Assembly (NCBI GenBank): GCA_944381225.1
Contig: CALWKJ010000007.1
Coordinates: 1-23,436 of the forward strand
DNA length: 23,436 nucleotides
Reading direction: 5' to 3'
Source: an uncultured Clostridia bacterium
GTDB lineage: Bacteria > Bacillota > Clostridia > Christensenellales > UBA1242
Shown here: positions 13,553 to 19,487 of the stretch, in pieces
How the letters are laid out: each line of letters starts with the position of its first letter
Numbering within the stretch: the first letter of the stretch is position 1
The notes under the pieces: model-generated
What the model saw: only the letters and a program-made list of their open reading frames with translations
Told to the model about the DNA's origin: nothing
Databases searched by the model: none
Translations under genes and position numbers: made by a program

Positions 13553-15133
13553 ATGGAAAAAGTAGCAAAGAAAAGAAAATCCTTTTTTAAGATTGTTGAA
13601 TACATTGTAAATATCATTGTATATCCAATATTAATTATTTCATTTGTTTCAAGTTTTTTTATGCTTGTGGCAAGAAGTAGTAATTTGGTTTCACCAATTT
13701 TTAATAAAACTTTCGTTAGAGTGTTATCTGGAAGCATGAGTTCATACTGCCCAGAACTTCAAAGAAGTTTTAAAAAGGGAGATATTGCAATTATTAAAAC
13801 TGGTGCTTCAATGTATAATGTAGGTGATGTAATTGCATTTTATTATTATCATGACCCTGCAGATAATAAAAAGTTATACAATTTGACAGAGGTCGAAACA
13901 AAAACACTTGAAAAACTAGATGCTGATGGAAATTACGTTTTAGATAAAAATGATGAAAAAGTGTATGTTGTAAATGATTATTGCCCAGTTAAAGACAATA
14001 ATGATGTTGTTATTTTTAACACAAATCTTTTAAATAAAATAGAAAACGCTGAAGTTGGAGATGAAGTTTATGATGAAGAATCCAACATAAGATTCACCAA
14101 AGCTGAACCATCTGAAAATAGAGTTTCTTTAAAAGATGTAGTAGATGCAAACACTAAAGTTTATTTTCACCAAATTGTACAAATAAAGGTTGATAATTCA
14201 GGTACCATTTTCTATGTTACTAAAGGAACAAGCAACACGGATGCAGATAGTTTTGAGATAAGAGAAGATTTTGTTGTTGGGAAATATGCCAATACTCCTA
14301 AATGGCTTGCCAATGTTATAAGTTTTTGTGCTTCAACAGAGGGAATGTTATTGCTTGTTGTAATTCCAATCTCAATTATTGTTATGATTGAATTATTGTC
14401 TGTAATAGAGCAAATAAATAATATTTTGCTTGAAAAGAAAGTAATTAACAGACAAATACCGTTTGATACAAAAGAATGTGAGAAAGCAAATATTGGTTTG
14501 GAAATGCGAGATTTGGATAAAATCTACTTTTACGACGTTTTGCCAAATGAATACAAAATGGATGCATATGATTTTTTATGGGGTTGTTTAAAAGATGTGC
14601 CAAGTAAAAAACAACAAAAAAAATATGCTTTAAGCAAAATAGCAGTTTCTGTTTATAATGTAGATAATGTTGCTCCTTACTATAAAACTTGGGAGTCTTT
14701 GAGTAAATCAAAAAAATTTAAAGCTTTGCTTGACAAAACTCAAATTAAGGCTGAAAACGATAGATATGCTGACGTGATAAACAAAGACTATCAAAATTAT
14801 AAACAAGGCGAGCAAGATATGTCCATTATGAGCACTGATGAAGTTTTGAAAAAGGAGACAAATATAAGTGATAAAAAAATAGATAATAATATCTATGATA
14901 ACAAAACTGCAAACTTAGAAACAAATGAAAATTTTGAAAACAATAAAAACAAAGCTGAAAACTTAAATAAAACAGGTGCTAGCAATGGAGTAAGAAAACC
15001 TCCAAAAAGGCCATTAAAAAAACCGGCTAACCTTTCATCTGCATCTGTTTCTCAAACAAAAAGACTTAATCAAAGCAAATCTTCACCTGGCAAAAAAAAT
15101 TTGCCCAAAAAAGTTTTGCCACCCAAAAAATGA
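13553..15133 (+). CDS. SipW-type (S26B) signal peptidase with long cytoplasmic tail (paralogue A)
   Basis: The enzyme should cleave signal peptides at the outer face of the membrane. The 526-aa protein has a first membrane helix at about 15-40, then RVLSGSM with catalytic Ser61, KKGDIAII and VGDVIAFYYY (box C-like), FHQIV with His206 as the probable general base, and TKGTSNTDADSF with the conserved Asp region (230-232). A second helix (about 264-287) returns the chain to the cytoplasm. The catalytic part is larger than in SipW because of an insert (about 105-195). After the second helix comes a domain (about 318-384) shared with paralogue B, then a disordered Asn/Lys/Glu-rich stretch (about 400-475) and a Pro/Lys-rich end (KPPKRPLKKP). 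Such tails are not usual in SipW (about 190 aa). Confidence 0.82.
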   Translation: MEKVAKKRKSFFKIVEYIVNIIVYPILIISFVSSFFMLVARSSNLVSPIFNKTFVRVLSGSMSSYCPELQRSFKKGDIAIIKTGASMYNVGDVIAFYYYHDPADNKKLYNLTEVETKTLEKLDADGNYVLDKNDEKVYVVNDYCPVKDNNDVVIFNTNLLNKIENAEVGDEVYDEESNIRFTKAEPSENRVSLKDVVDANTKVYFHQIVQIKVDNSGTIFYVTKGTSNTDADSFEIREDFVVGKYANTPKWLANVISFCASTEGMLLLVVIPISIIVMIELLSVIEQINNILLEKKVINRQIPFDTKECEKANIGLEMRDLDKIYFYDVLPNEYKMDAYDFLWGCLKDVPSKKQQKKYALSKIAVSVYNVDNVAPYYKTWESLSKSKKFKALLDKTQIKAENDRYADVINKDYQNYKQGEQDMSIMSTDEVLKKETNISDKKIDNNIYDNKTANLETNENFENNKNKAENLNKTGASNGVRKPPKRPLKKPANLSSASVSQTKRLNQSKSSPGKKNLPKKVLPPKK

Positions 15134-15151
15134 TTTAAATAATTAAAAATG

Positions 15152-15183
15152 TTGCAAACTAAAATGTTTGCAATTTTTTTTTT
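15152..15183 (+). terminator. Intrinsic terminator after signal peptidase A
   Basis: TTGCAAAC (15152-15159) pairs with GTTTGCAA (15166-15173) around a TAAAAT loop, followed by ten T residues (15174-15183). The 3' arm also supplies the presumed -35 box of the next gene. Confidence 0.88.
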
Positions 15184-15197
15184 AGGTGTGTTAAACT
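15168..15197 (+). promoter_or_regulatory. Predicted leaderless-type promoter of signal peptidase B
   Basis: TTGCAA (15168-15173, inside the terminator stem) and TAAACT (15192-15197, 4 of 6 consensus) are 18 bp apart. The ATG starts 7 nt after the -10 box at 15204, and no SD is present. This is the weakest of the four leaderless promoter calls because the -10 is poor. Confidence 0.38.
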
Positions 15198-15203
15198 AAT
15201 AGC

Positions 15204-16229
15204 ATGGCAAATAAAAAAACAAAAAGCACACTTTATACTGTATTTGGGAAAATAGGTGATATTATATTAATTCCAGTAATTTTTTTGGCTTTGACTGTTT
15301 GCTTGCTAATTTTTTTTCAAGGCCGACAAGACAACATGCCATCGGTATTTGGAATATCAATTGTAAGAATAATGTCAGGCAGTATGCAAAAAAGTGGTTT
15401 TGATATTGGAGATAGTGTAATTATAAAAAAAACAAATACTGATGAATTGTGGATTGGCGATATAATTGCTTTTTTTCAAAAAGATGACCCTGCAGATAAA
15501 GGGAAAAAGTTAACTTTATTAAGTACTGCAAATCAGCAACCAGTTGTAACAAAACCTATTCCTCAAGAAAGATTGACTATTGATGATTTAAAGGGAACTG
15601 GAATGCGAGTTATTTTTCATGAAATAAAAAATGTTTATTATGATGAAACGGGAACAAGATTTTTTCAAACAAAAGGTTCTTCTAATGATGATTTTGATAC
15701 GGTAAAAGTCAGAGAAGATTTTGTTTTAGGCAAATATGTAAGCACACCAAATTGGGTTAGGGACGCATTAAAGTGGTTGGCCACTCCAACGGGAATGATT
15801 GTTTGCGTATGTTTGCCATTGGGAATTTTGGTTATTTTGGAAGCATTGTCTTTAATTGAACAAATTAACTTTATGTATATTGAAAAGAAATTATTAAAAG
15901 GTGAGATGCATTGGGAAGATAGAGAAGCGAAAAGGCTAATAAAAACAGGAGATATGGAAGAAATTTGCAAAATTATTTATTTTTCAAAAGTAGATGAAGC
16001 CGAACGGGAAGAACTTGCAGACAATTTATGGATTTTTAAAACTAATTTAAGTAAAAAACAATTAATATATAAAGAAAAAGTTAAACAAGCAATAAAAATT
16101 CTTAATGAAAAAGGCAAAAGAGAATATTTGCTCTTTTGGAAAAATAATTTAAAATGGAAATGGGACATAAAACAAATTGACCAAGAATTAACTTATCTTA
16201 TATACGCAGAACGAGTGGGATTGAAATAA
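15204..16229 (+). CDS. SipW-type (S26B) signal peptidase with cytoplasmic domain (paralogue B)
   Basis: The 341-aa protein is a diverged paralogue of the preceding peptidase. It has a first helix at about 17-38, RIMSGSM with catalytic Ser60, DIGDSVIIKK, IGDIIAFFQKDDPADK, IFHEI with His139 as probable base, and TKGSSNDDFDTVKVREDF with conserved Asp residues. A second helix spans about 197-218. Stretches shared with paralogue A include REDFVLGKY and SLIEQIN..EKK at the end of the second helix. The C-terminal cytoplasmic domain (about 250-318, with ADNLWIFKTNLSKKQLIY) matches that of paralogue A, but the disordered tail is missing. The gene lies between paralogue A and the presumed substrate gene, and has its own promoter and terminator. 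Confidence 0.82.
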   Translation: MANKKTKSTLYTVFGKIGDIILIPVIFLALTVCLLIFFQGRQDNMPSVFGISIVRIMSGSMQKSGFDIGDSVIIKKTNTDELWIGDIIAFFQKDDPADKGKKLTLLSTANQQPVVTKPIPQERLTIDDLKGTGMRVIFHEIKNVYYDETGTRFFQTKGSSNDDFDTVKVREDFVLGKYVSTPNWVRDALKWLATPTGMIVCVCLPLGILVILEALSLIEQINFMYIEKKLLKGEMHWEDREAKRLIKTGDMEEICKIIYFSKVDEAEREELADNLWIFKTNLSKKQLIYKEKVKQAIKILNEKGKREYLLFWKNNLKWKWDIKQIDQELTYLIYAERVGLK

Positions 16230-16280
16230 AGAAATTGTTTTTAAAAACATATTTTGCAATTATAAAAATTTTTATTAATT

Positions 16281-16311
16281 AAAAAACATCTTTTAAAATT
16301 AGATGTTTTTT
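16281..16311 (+). terminator. Intrinsic terminator after signal peptidase B
   Basis: AAAAAACATCT (16281-16291) pairs perfectly with AGATGTTTTTT (16301-16311) around a 9-nt loop; the 3' arm itself supplies the U-run. Confidence 0.78.
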
Positions 16312-16430
16312 AATAATTTTAGTCCATAAATAATTCATATGTTTAATATTTTACAAACTAAAAAATAACAATTTGTTAAAATAATATTTATTTTAATGTG
16401 ATAATAATGACATTTTCACACATAATAAAA

Positions 16431-16460
16431 TTGCTTGATAATTTTGCTAGTTTTTATTAT
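16431..16460 (+). promoter_or_regulatory. Predicted promoter of the SipW-dependent-type secreted protein
   Basis: TTGCTT (16431-16436) and TATTAT (16455-16460) are 18 bp apart, predicting a transcript start near 16467. This gives a leader of about 77 nt, unlike the leaderless peptidase genes next door. Confidence 0.42.
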
Positions 16461-16462
16461 TA

Positions 16463-16508
16463 ATGCATTTAGGTGCAAAGTGCCGTTTTTGCAAAGTTCT
16501 AAATGTAT
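16463..16508 (+). promoter_or_regulatory. Stem-loop at the predicted 5' end of the secreted-protein mRNA
   Basis: CATTTAG (16466-16472) pairs with CTAAATG (16499-16505), extendable to about 10 bp including a G-U pair; inside it TGCAAA (16474-16479) pairs with TTTGCA (16488-16493) around an 8-nt loop, with an asymmetric internal loop (1 against 5 nt). Since transcription is predicted to start near 16467, this hairpin would sit at the extreme 5' end of the mRNA, a position that can protect transcripts from decay. It matches no riboswitch class I recognise. Confidence 0.5.
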
Positions 16509-16543
16509 GTATTAAATTTTAAAATTATAAAGGGAGATTTAAA

Positions 16544-17128
16544 ATGAGAAGAAAATTAAAACTTTTTTCGGCAATTGCATCGCTTTGTTTAGCAGTTGCG
16601 TTAATGGCATTTGGCGTGTATGCAGCATCACAAGTTACATATACTCTTAATGGCTCAGTAACATATGACGTTTCAAATGTTCTTGTAAAAATTACAGGTA
16701 GGTATACAGAAAGCTCATCAACTTTCGCAAATGTAACAGATCCAAAGACATTGCAATATAGTGGCACAAGTCATAACCTAACTGGGGCAGATTATAGCAA
16801 TGATTATACAGGTACAGAACAAACACCATCTGATGATGTGAATGTTGCATTTGGAACATATTCAGCCGTTAAAATTGAAGTGACAGTTACAAATTACTCA
16901 AAATCATATGCTGTAGATATTGAGGAAACAGTTCCAACAGTTGAAACAACAAGCAATTATGCAGTTGTTGCCGATGACGCAAATGTTGATACCATAGCTG
17001 CTGCTACAACTGAAGCTGTAACGCCTGTTACATTAACCTATTATGTATATCTTCTTGATGTGACAAAAAATGTAACAAACGGAGATTTTGATTTGGTTAT
17101 TAGATTAACTAGAGGGGCTTCTGTATAA
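16544..17128 (+). CDS. Small secreted protein with SipW-dependent-type signal peptide (TasA/camelysin-like in layout)
   Basis: The 194-aa protein opens with MRRKLKLFSAIASLCLAVAL and then MAFGVYAASQVTYTLNGSV, the long hydrophobic signal ending in 'VYAA' that is typical of proteins lying next to SipW-like peptidases in Bacillota (SipW-dependent-type signal peptide). Cleavage is likely near residues 27-28. The mature part, about 165 residues, is Thr/Val/Ser-rich, acidic and predicted beta-rich, with FGTYSAVKIEVTVTNYSKSY resembling the beta-sandwich of camelysin/TasA-type proteins. There are no cysteines after the signal peptide, no LPXTG and no C-terminal helix. A strong AGGGAG site and a terminator suggest abundant, monocistronic expression. 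A role as a fibre or coat subunit is inference from family layout and neighbours. Confidence 0.7.
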   Translation: MRRKLKLFSAIASLCLAVALMAFGVYAASQVTYTLNGSVTYDVSNVLVKITGRYTESSSTFANVTDPKTLQYSGTSHNLTGADYSNDYTGTEQTPSDDVNVAFGTYSAVKIEVTVTNYSKSYAVDIEETVPTVETTSNYAVVADDANVDTIAAATTEAVTPVTLTYYVYLLDVTKNVTNGDFDLVIRLTRGASV

Positions 17129-17202
17129 ACTGGTTTTTTGGTAATTTAAATTAATGTTAATAAATTGCATAAAATGATTATAAAATTTTATAAACGGCAA
17201 AT

Positions 17203-17231
17203 AGGGGTAAGCATAAGCTTACTCTTTTTTT
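17203..17231 (+). terminator. Intrinsic terminator after the secreted-protein gene
   Basis: GTAAGC (17207-17212) pairs with GCTTAC (17217-17222) around ATAA; the stem extends outward by G-U and G-C pairs to about 9-10 bp and ends in seven T residues (17225-17231). Confidence 0.75.
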
Positions 17232-17331
17232 GTGAGTAAAGTAATATTTGAAACAAAATTTAAAACTTGTATTGCTTGTGAATTTGCGTTAATACTTTTA
17301 AAAAAATATTATAGAAAAATATAAAAATGTG

Positions 17332-17361
17332 TTGACAATTAGCATTGTGATGTTATACAAT
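17332..17361 (+). promoter_or_regulatory. Predicted strong promoter of the S10 ribosomal protein operon
   Basis: A consensus TTGACA (17332-17337) and TACAAT (17356-17361, spacer 18; or TATACA at 17354 with spacer 16) lie just downstream of an A/T-rich UP-like tract. It is the best -35 match in the window, fitting a highly expressed operon. Predicted start near 17368. Confidence 0.65.
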
Positions 17362-17367
17362 AGCGTG

Positions 17368-17583
17368 TAATGTGGCAAAGTATGGGTTGACGCATGAAGT
17401 TACTTTATCCTAGCAAGCGGAAAAAGATAATTTATGCCGACAAGTTCTGCTTTAAGCGGAGCGACCAACAAAGCCTTTTTATTTTAAAACCACATGCAAA
17501 CACACGGAGTAGTGTAAAAAACAAATATCAAGGCTTACATTTATGTAATTTGTTGGCTAGCACAAAACAACAGGAGGTAAAAA
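17368..17583 (+). promoter_or_regulatory. Structured 5' leader of the S10 operon mRNA (candidate regulatory RNA)
   Basis: The ~216-nt leader can fold into three modules. (1) GCATGAA (17392-17398) with TTTATGC (17431-17437), then TTATC (17405-17409) with GATAA (17426-17430). (2) A 7-bp hairpin, TCTGCT (17446-17451) with AGCGGA (17455-17460), loop TTA. (3) A long arm: CCAACAAA (17465-17472) with TTTGTTGG (17549-17556), GCCTT (17473-17477) with AAGGC (17530-17534), and TATTT (17480-17484) with AAATA (17523-17527), with a side hairpin TTACAT/ATGTAA (17535-17548). The SD CAGGAGG follows about 15 nt later. Autogenous control by a ribosomal protein is a reasonable guess from position, but I recognise no known leader class. 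Confidence 0.5.
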
Positions 17584-17892
17584 ATGGCAACGCAAAAAAT
17601 TAGAATCAAATTAAAGTCATATGACCATACACTTCTTGACCAAGCATGTATCAGAATAATCAATACGGCAAACAAGAGTGGCGCAAAGGTGGTTGGACCA
17701 GTTCCACTTCCAACAGACAAAGAAGTAATAACGGTCATTCGTTCACCACACAAGCATAAAGACAGTCGTGAACAATTTGAATCTAGAACACACAAAAGAA
17801 TGATTGATGTGTATCCAACTTCACCAAAGCAAACTGATGCATTTATGAAATTAGATTTGCCAGCTGGTGTTGATATAAAAATCGAACTATAA
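17584..17892 (+). CDS. rpsJ: 30S ribosomal protein uS10
   Basis: uS10 is part of the 30S head and also the NusE antitermination partner of NusB. The 102-aa protein has the family start QKIRIKLKSYDHTLLDQA and the loop VGPVPLPTDKEVITVIRSPHKHKDSREQFE. It is preceded by a near-perfect CAGGAGG site, heads the operon as in most bacteria, and is followed by rplC after 14 nt. Placement first in the operon, behind a long leader, makes its translation start the natural control point. Confidence 0.97.
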   Translation: MATQKIRIKLKSYDHTLLDQACIRIINTANKSGAKVVGPVPLPTDKEVITVIRSPHKHKDSREQFESRTHKRMIDVYPTSPKQTDAFMKLDLPAGVDIKIEL

Positions 17893-17906
17893 GGAAGGAG
17901 AAGAAA

Positions 17907-18545
17907 ATGAATAAAGCAATAATTGGCAAAAAACTCGGAATGACGCAAATCTTCACGCCTGATGGTTTGGTTGTTCCAGTAACAGTAGTAGAGGCTGGAC
18001 CATGTAAGGTTGTTCAAGTTAAAACAACTGGCAAGGAAGGCTATAACAGTGTTGTGGTTGCTTTTGATGAAACAAAAGAATCAAGAGTAAACAAAGCTCA
18101 AATGGGAACATTTAAAAAAGCAAATGTTTCTGCACATAGAATTTTAAGAGAATTAAAACTTGATAATTCACAAGAATATCAAATTGGCTCTTCAATTACA
18201 TGTGATATATTTAATGAAAAAGACAAAGTAGATGTTACAGGTTTAACAAGAGGTCGTGGATTTACAGGCGTAATTCAAAGATGGAATCAACACAGACTAA
18301 AAATGACACACGGTGTTGGGCCTGTTCACAGAGAAGTCGGCTCAATGGGAGCAAATAGTACACCTTCAAGAGTATTTAAAAACAAACATCTTGCAGGACA
18401 CTATGGACACGAGAGAGTAACAATTCAAAATTTGGAAATTGTTAAAGTCGATTCTGCTCGTAACATATTGCTAGTTAAAGGTTGCATACCAGGTCCTAGA
18501 GGAACTGTTGTAACTGTTAACGAAGCTGTTAAAGGAGCTAAATAA
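17907..18545 (+). CDS. rplC: 50S ribosomal protein uL3
   Basis: uL3 is an early assembly protein whose long loop reaches the peptidyl transferase centre. The 212-aa protein starts KAIIGKKLGMTQIFTPDG and contains the extended-loop motif VGSMGANSTPSRVFKNKHLAGHYG, with the Gln of ERVTIQNL nearby. An AAGGAAGGAG site lies upstream. The stop overlaps the rplD start by one base (TAATG), so the two are translationally coupled. Confidence 0.97.
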   Translation: MNKAIIGKKLGMTQIFTPDGLVVPVTVVEAGPCKVVQVKTTGKEGYNSVVVAFDETKESRVNKAQMGTFKKANVSAHRILRELKLDNSQEYQIGSSITCDIFNEKDKVDVTGLTRGRGFTGVIQRWNQHRLKMTHGVGPVHREVGSMGANSTPSRVFKNKHLAGHYGHERVTIQNLEIVKVDSARNILLVKGCIPGPRGTVVTVNEAVKGAK

Positions 18546-19168
18546 TGAAAGCAAAAGTTTATAATATGCAAAATGAAGAAGTTGGTTCTATTACATTAAA
18601 AGATGAACTATTTAAAGTTGAGTACAACGAGCCATTAATTCATGAAGCAGTAGTAGCATACAATGCAAACAATCGACAAGGTACAAAATCAGCTTTAACA
18701 AGAAGCGAAGTTAGAGGTCATGCGAAAAAACCTTGGAAACAAAAACACACTGGACATGCAAGACAAGGTTCAACTAAAGGACCACAATTTGTTGGTGGTG
18801 GTGTTGTCTTTGCTCCAAAACCAAGAGATTTTTCTAAAAAAATTAATAAGGTTGCCAAAAGATTTGCCTTACTTAGTGCATTATCACAAAAATTAGCACA
18901 AAAAGAACTTGTAATTTTGGACGAATTTAAAGTAGAAAGTCAAAAGACTAAAGAAGTTAAACAATTTAGAGCTGCGTTTGGTTTTAAGTCAAGTGCGTTA
19001 ATAGTTTTGGACAATAAAGATGATGCTGTATTAAAAGCTACAAGAAACATTCAAAAAACAGATGTCACTACAATAAATTTATTAAATGTTTATGATGTTG
19101 TTTCAAATAAGCAAGTTGTTCTTACAAAGTCAGCTGTAAAAAAATTAGAGGAGGCTTATGCAGAATAA
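18545..19168 (+). CDS. rplD: 50S ribosomal protein uL4
   Basis: uL4 lines the exit tunnel and in Escherichia coli also represses the S10 operon through the leader. The 207-aa protein has the family motifs NNRQGTKSALTRSEVRG (42-58, start of the tunnel loop), KKPWKQKHTGHARQGSTKGP and GGGVVFAPKPRDFSKKINK. It overlaps both neighbours by one base. The leader at 17368 is a possible site of uL4 feedback here, but it does not visibly match the E. coli hairpin. Confidence 0.97.
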   Translation: MKAKVYNMQNEEVGSITLKDELFKVEYNEPLIHEAVVAYNANNRQGTKSALTRSEVRGHAKKPWKQKHTGHARQGSTKGPQFVGGGVVFAPKPRDFSKKINKVAKRFALLSALSQKLAQKELVILDEFKVESQKTKEVKQFRAAFGFKSSALIVLDNKDDAVLKATRNIQKTDVTTINLLNVYDVVSNKQVVLTKSAVKKLEEAYAE

Positions 19169-19470
19169 TGAAAGCTCAAGATATAATAATTAAACCGATA
19201 TTAACAGAGAAAGCATATTCTGGCATATCAAAAAAAGTTTATACTTTCAAAGTTAATTCGAGCGCAAACAAAACACAAATTAAGCATGCAGTAGAAGAAT
19301 TGTTTAACGTTAAAGTCGAAAGCGTAAATACTGTAAGCGTTAAAGGTAAAGAAAAAACAAGAAATTTAAAAAACGGAAGAACAGTTGGCAGAACTAGCGA
19401 TTATACAAAAGCAGTTGTTAAACTCACTGGAGACAGCAAGCCAATTCCATTCTTTGAAAGTTTATCATAA
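19168..19470 (+). CDS. rplW: 50S ribosomal protein uL23
   Basis: uL23 sits at the tunnel exit and is the docking site for trigger factor (encoded at 4238) and SRP. The 100-aa protein shows the signature IIKPILTEKAYSGISKKVYTF and ANKTQIKHAVEELFNVKVESVNT, followed by the basic loop KGKEKTRNLKNGRTVGRTSDYTKA. The start overlaps the rplD stop by one base; GAGGAGG-like sequence in the end of rplD (around 19150) serves as SD. Confidence 0.96.
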   Translation: MKAQDIIIKPILTEKAYSGISKKVYTFKVNSSANKTQIKHAVEELFNVKVESVNTVSVKGKEKTRNLKNGRTVGRTSDYTKAVVKLTGDSKPIPFFESLS

Positions 19471-19487
19471 AAGGAGATTGATTAGTT

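Larger units (their letters stand above)
16230..16543. other. 314-bp intergenic region upstream of the secreted-protein gene
   Basis: No open reading frame of note. It holds, in order, the terminator of signal peptidase B (16281-16311), an imperfect inverted repeat (TTTTACAAA 16349-16357 against TTTGTTAAAA 16372-16381), a spaced dyad TGTGA (16397-16401) / TCACA (16416-16420), a predicted promoter (16431-16460), a 5' leader stem-loop (16463-16508) and a strong ribosome binding site, AGGGAG (16531-16536). The rest is AT-rich with no structure I can identify. Confidence 0.6.
17129..17583. other. 455-bp intergenic region between the secreted-protein gene and the S10 operon
   Basis: It holds a terminator (17203-17231), an A/T-rich tract (about 17297-17330) that could act as an UP element, the S10 operon promoter (17332-17361) and a structured leader (about 17368-17583). 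Nothing was recognised in 17129-17202 or 17232-17296. The 69-codon frame at 17394-17603 has no ribosome binding site, overlaps rpsJ out of frame, and is rejected as a gene. Confidence 0.6.

Noticed and set aside
16463..16508. Cyclic di-GMP riboswitch before the secreted-protein gene
   Set aside because: The hairpin is too small and lacks the conserved GEMM core.
17368..17583. T-box or known riboswitch in the S10 leader
   Set aside because: No T-box sequence, no specifier loop layout, no terminator/antiterminator pair, and no match to riboswitch cores that I know.
17394..17603. 69-codon open frame in the S10 leader
   Set aside because: No SD, basic low-complexity product, overlaps rpsJ out of frame, and lies over RNA structure that explains the sequence better.
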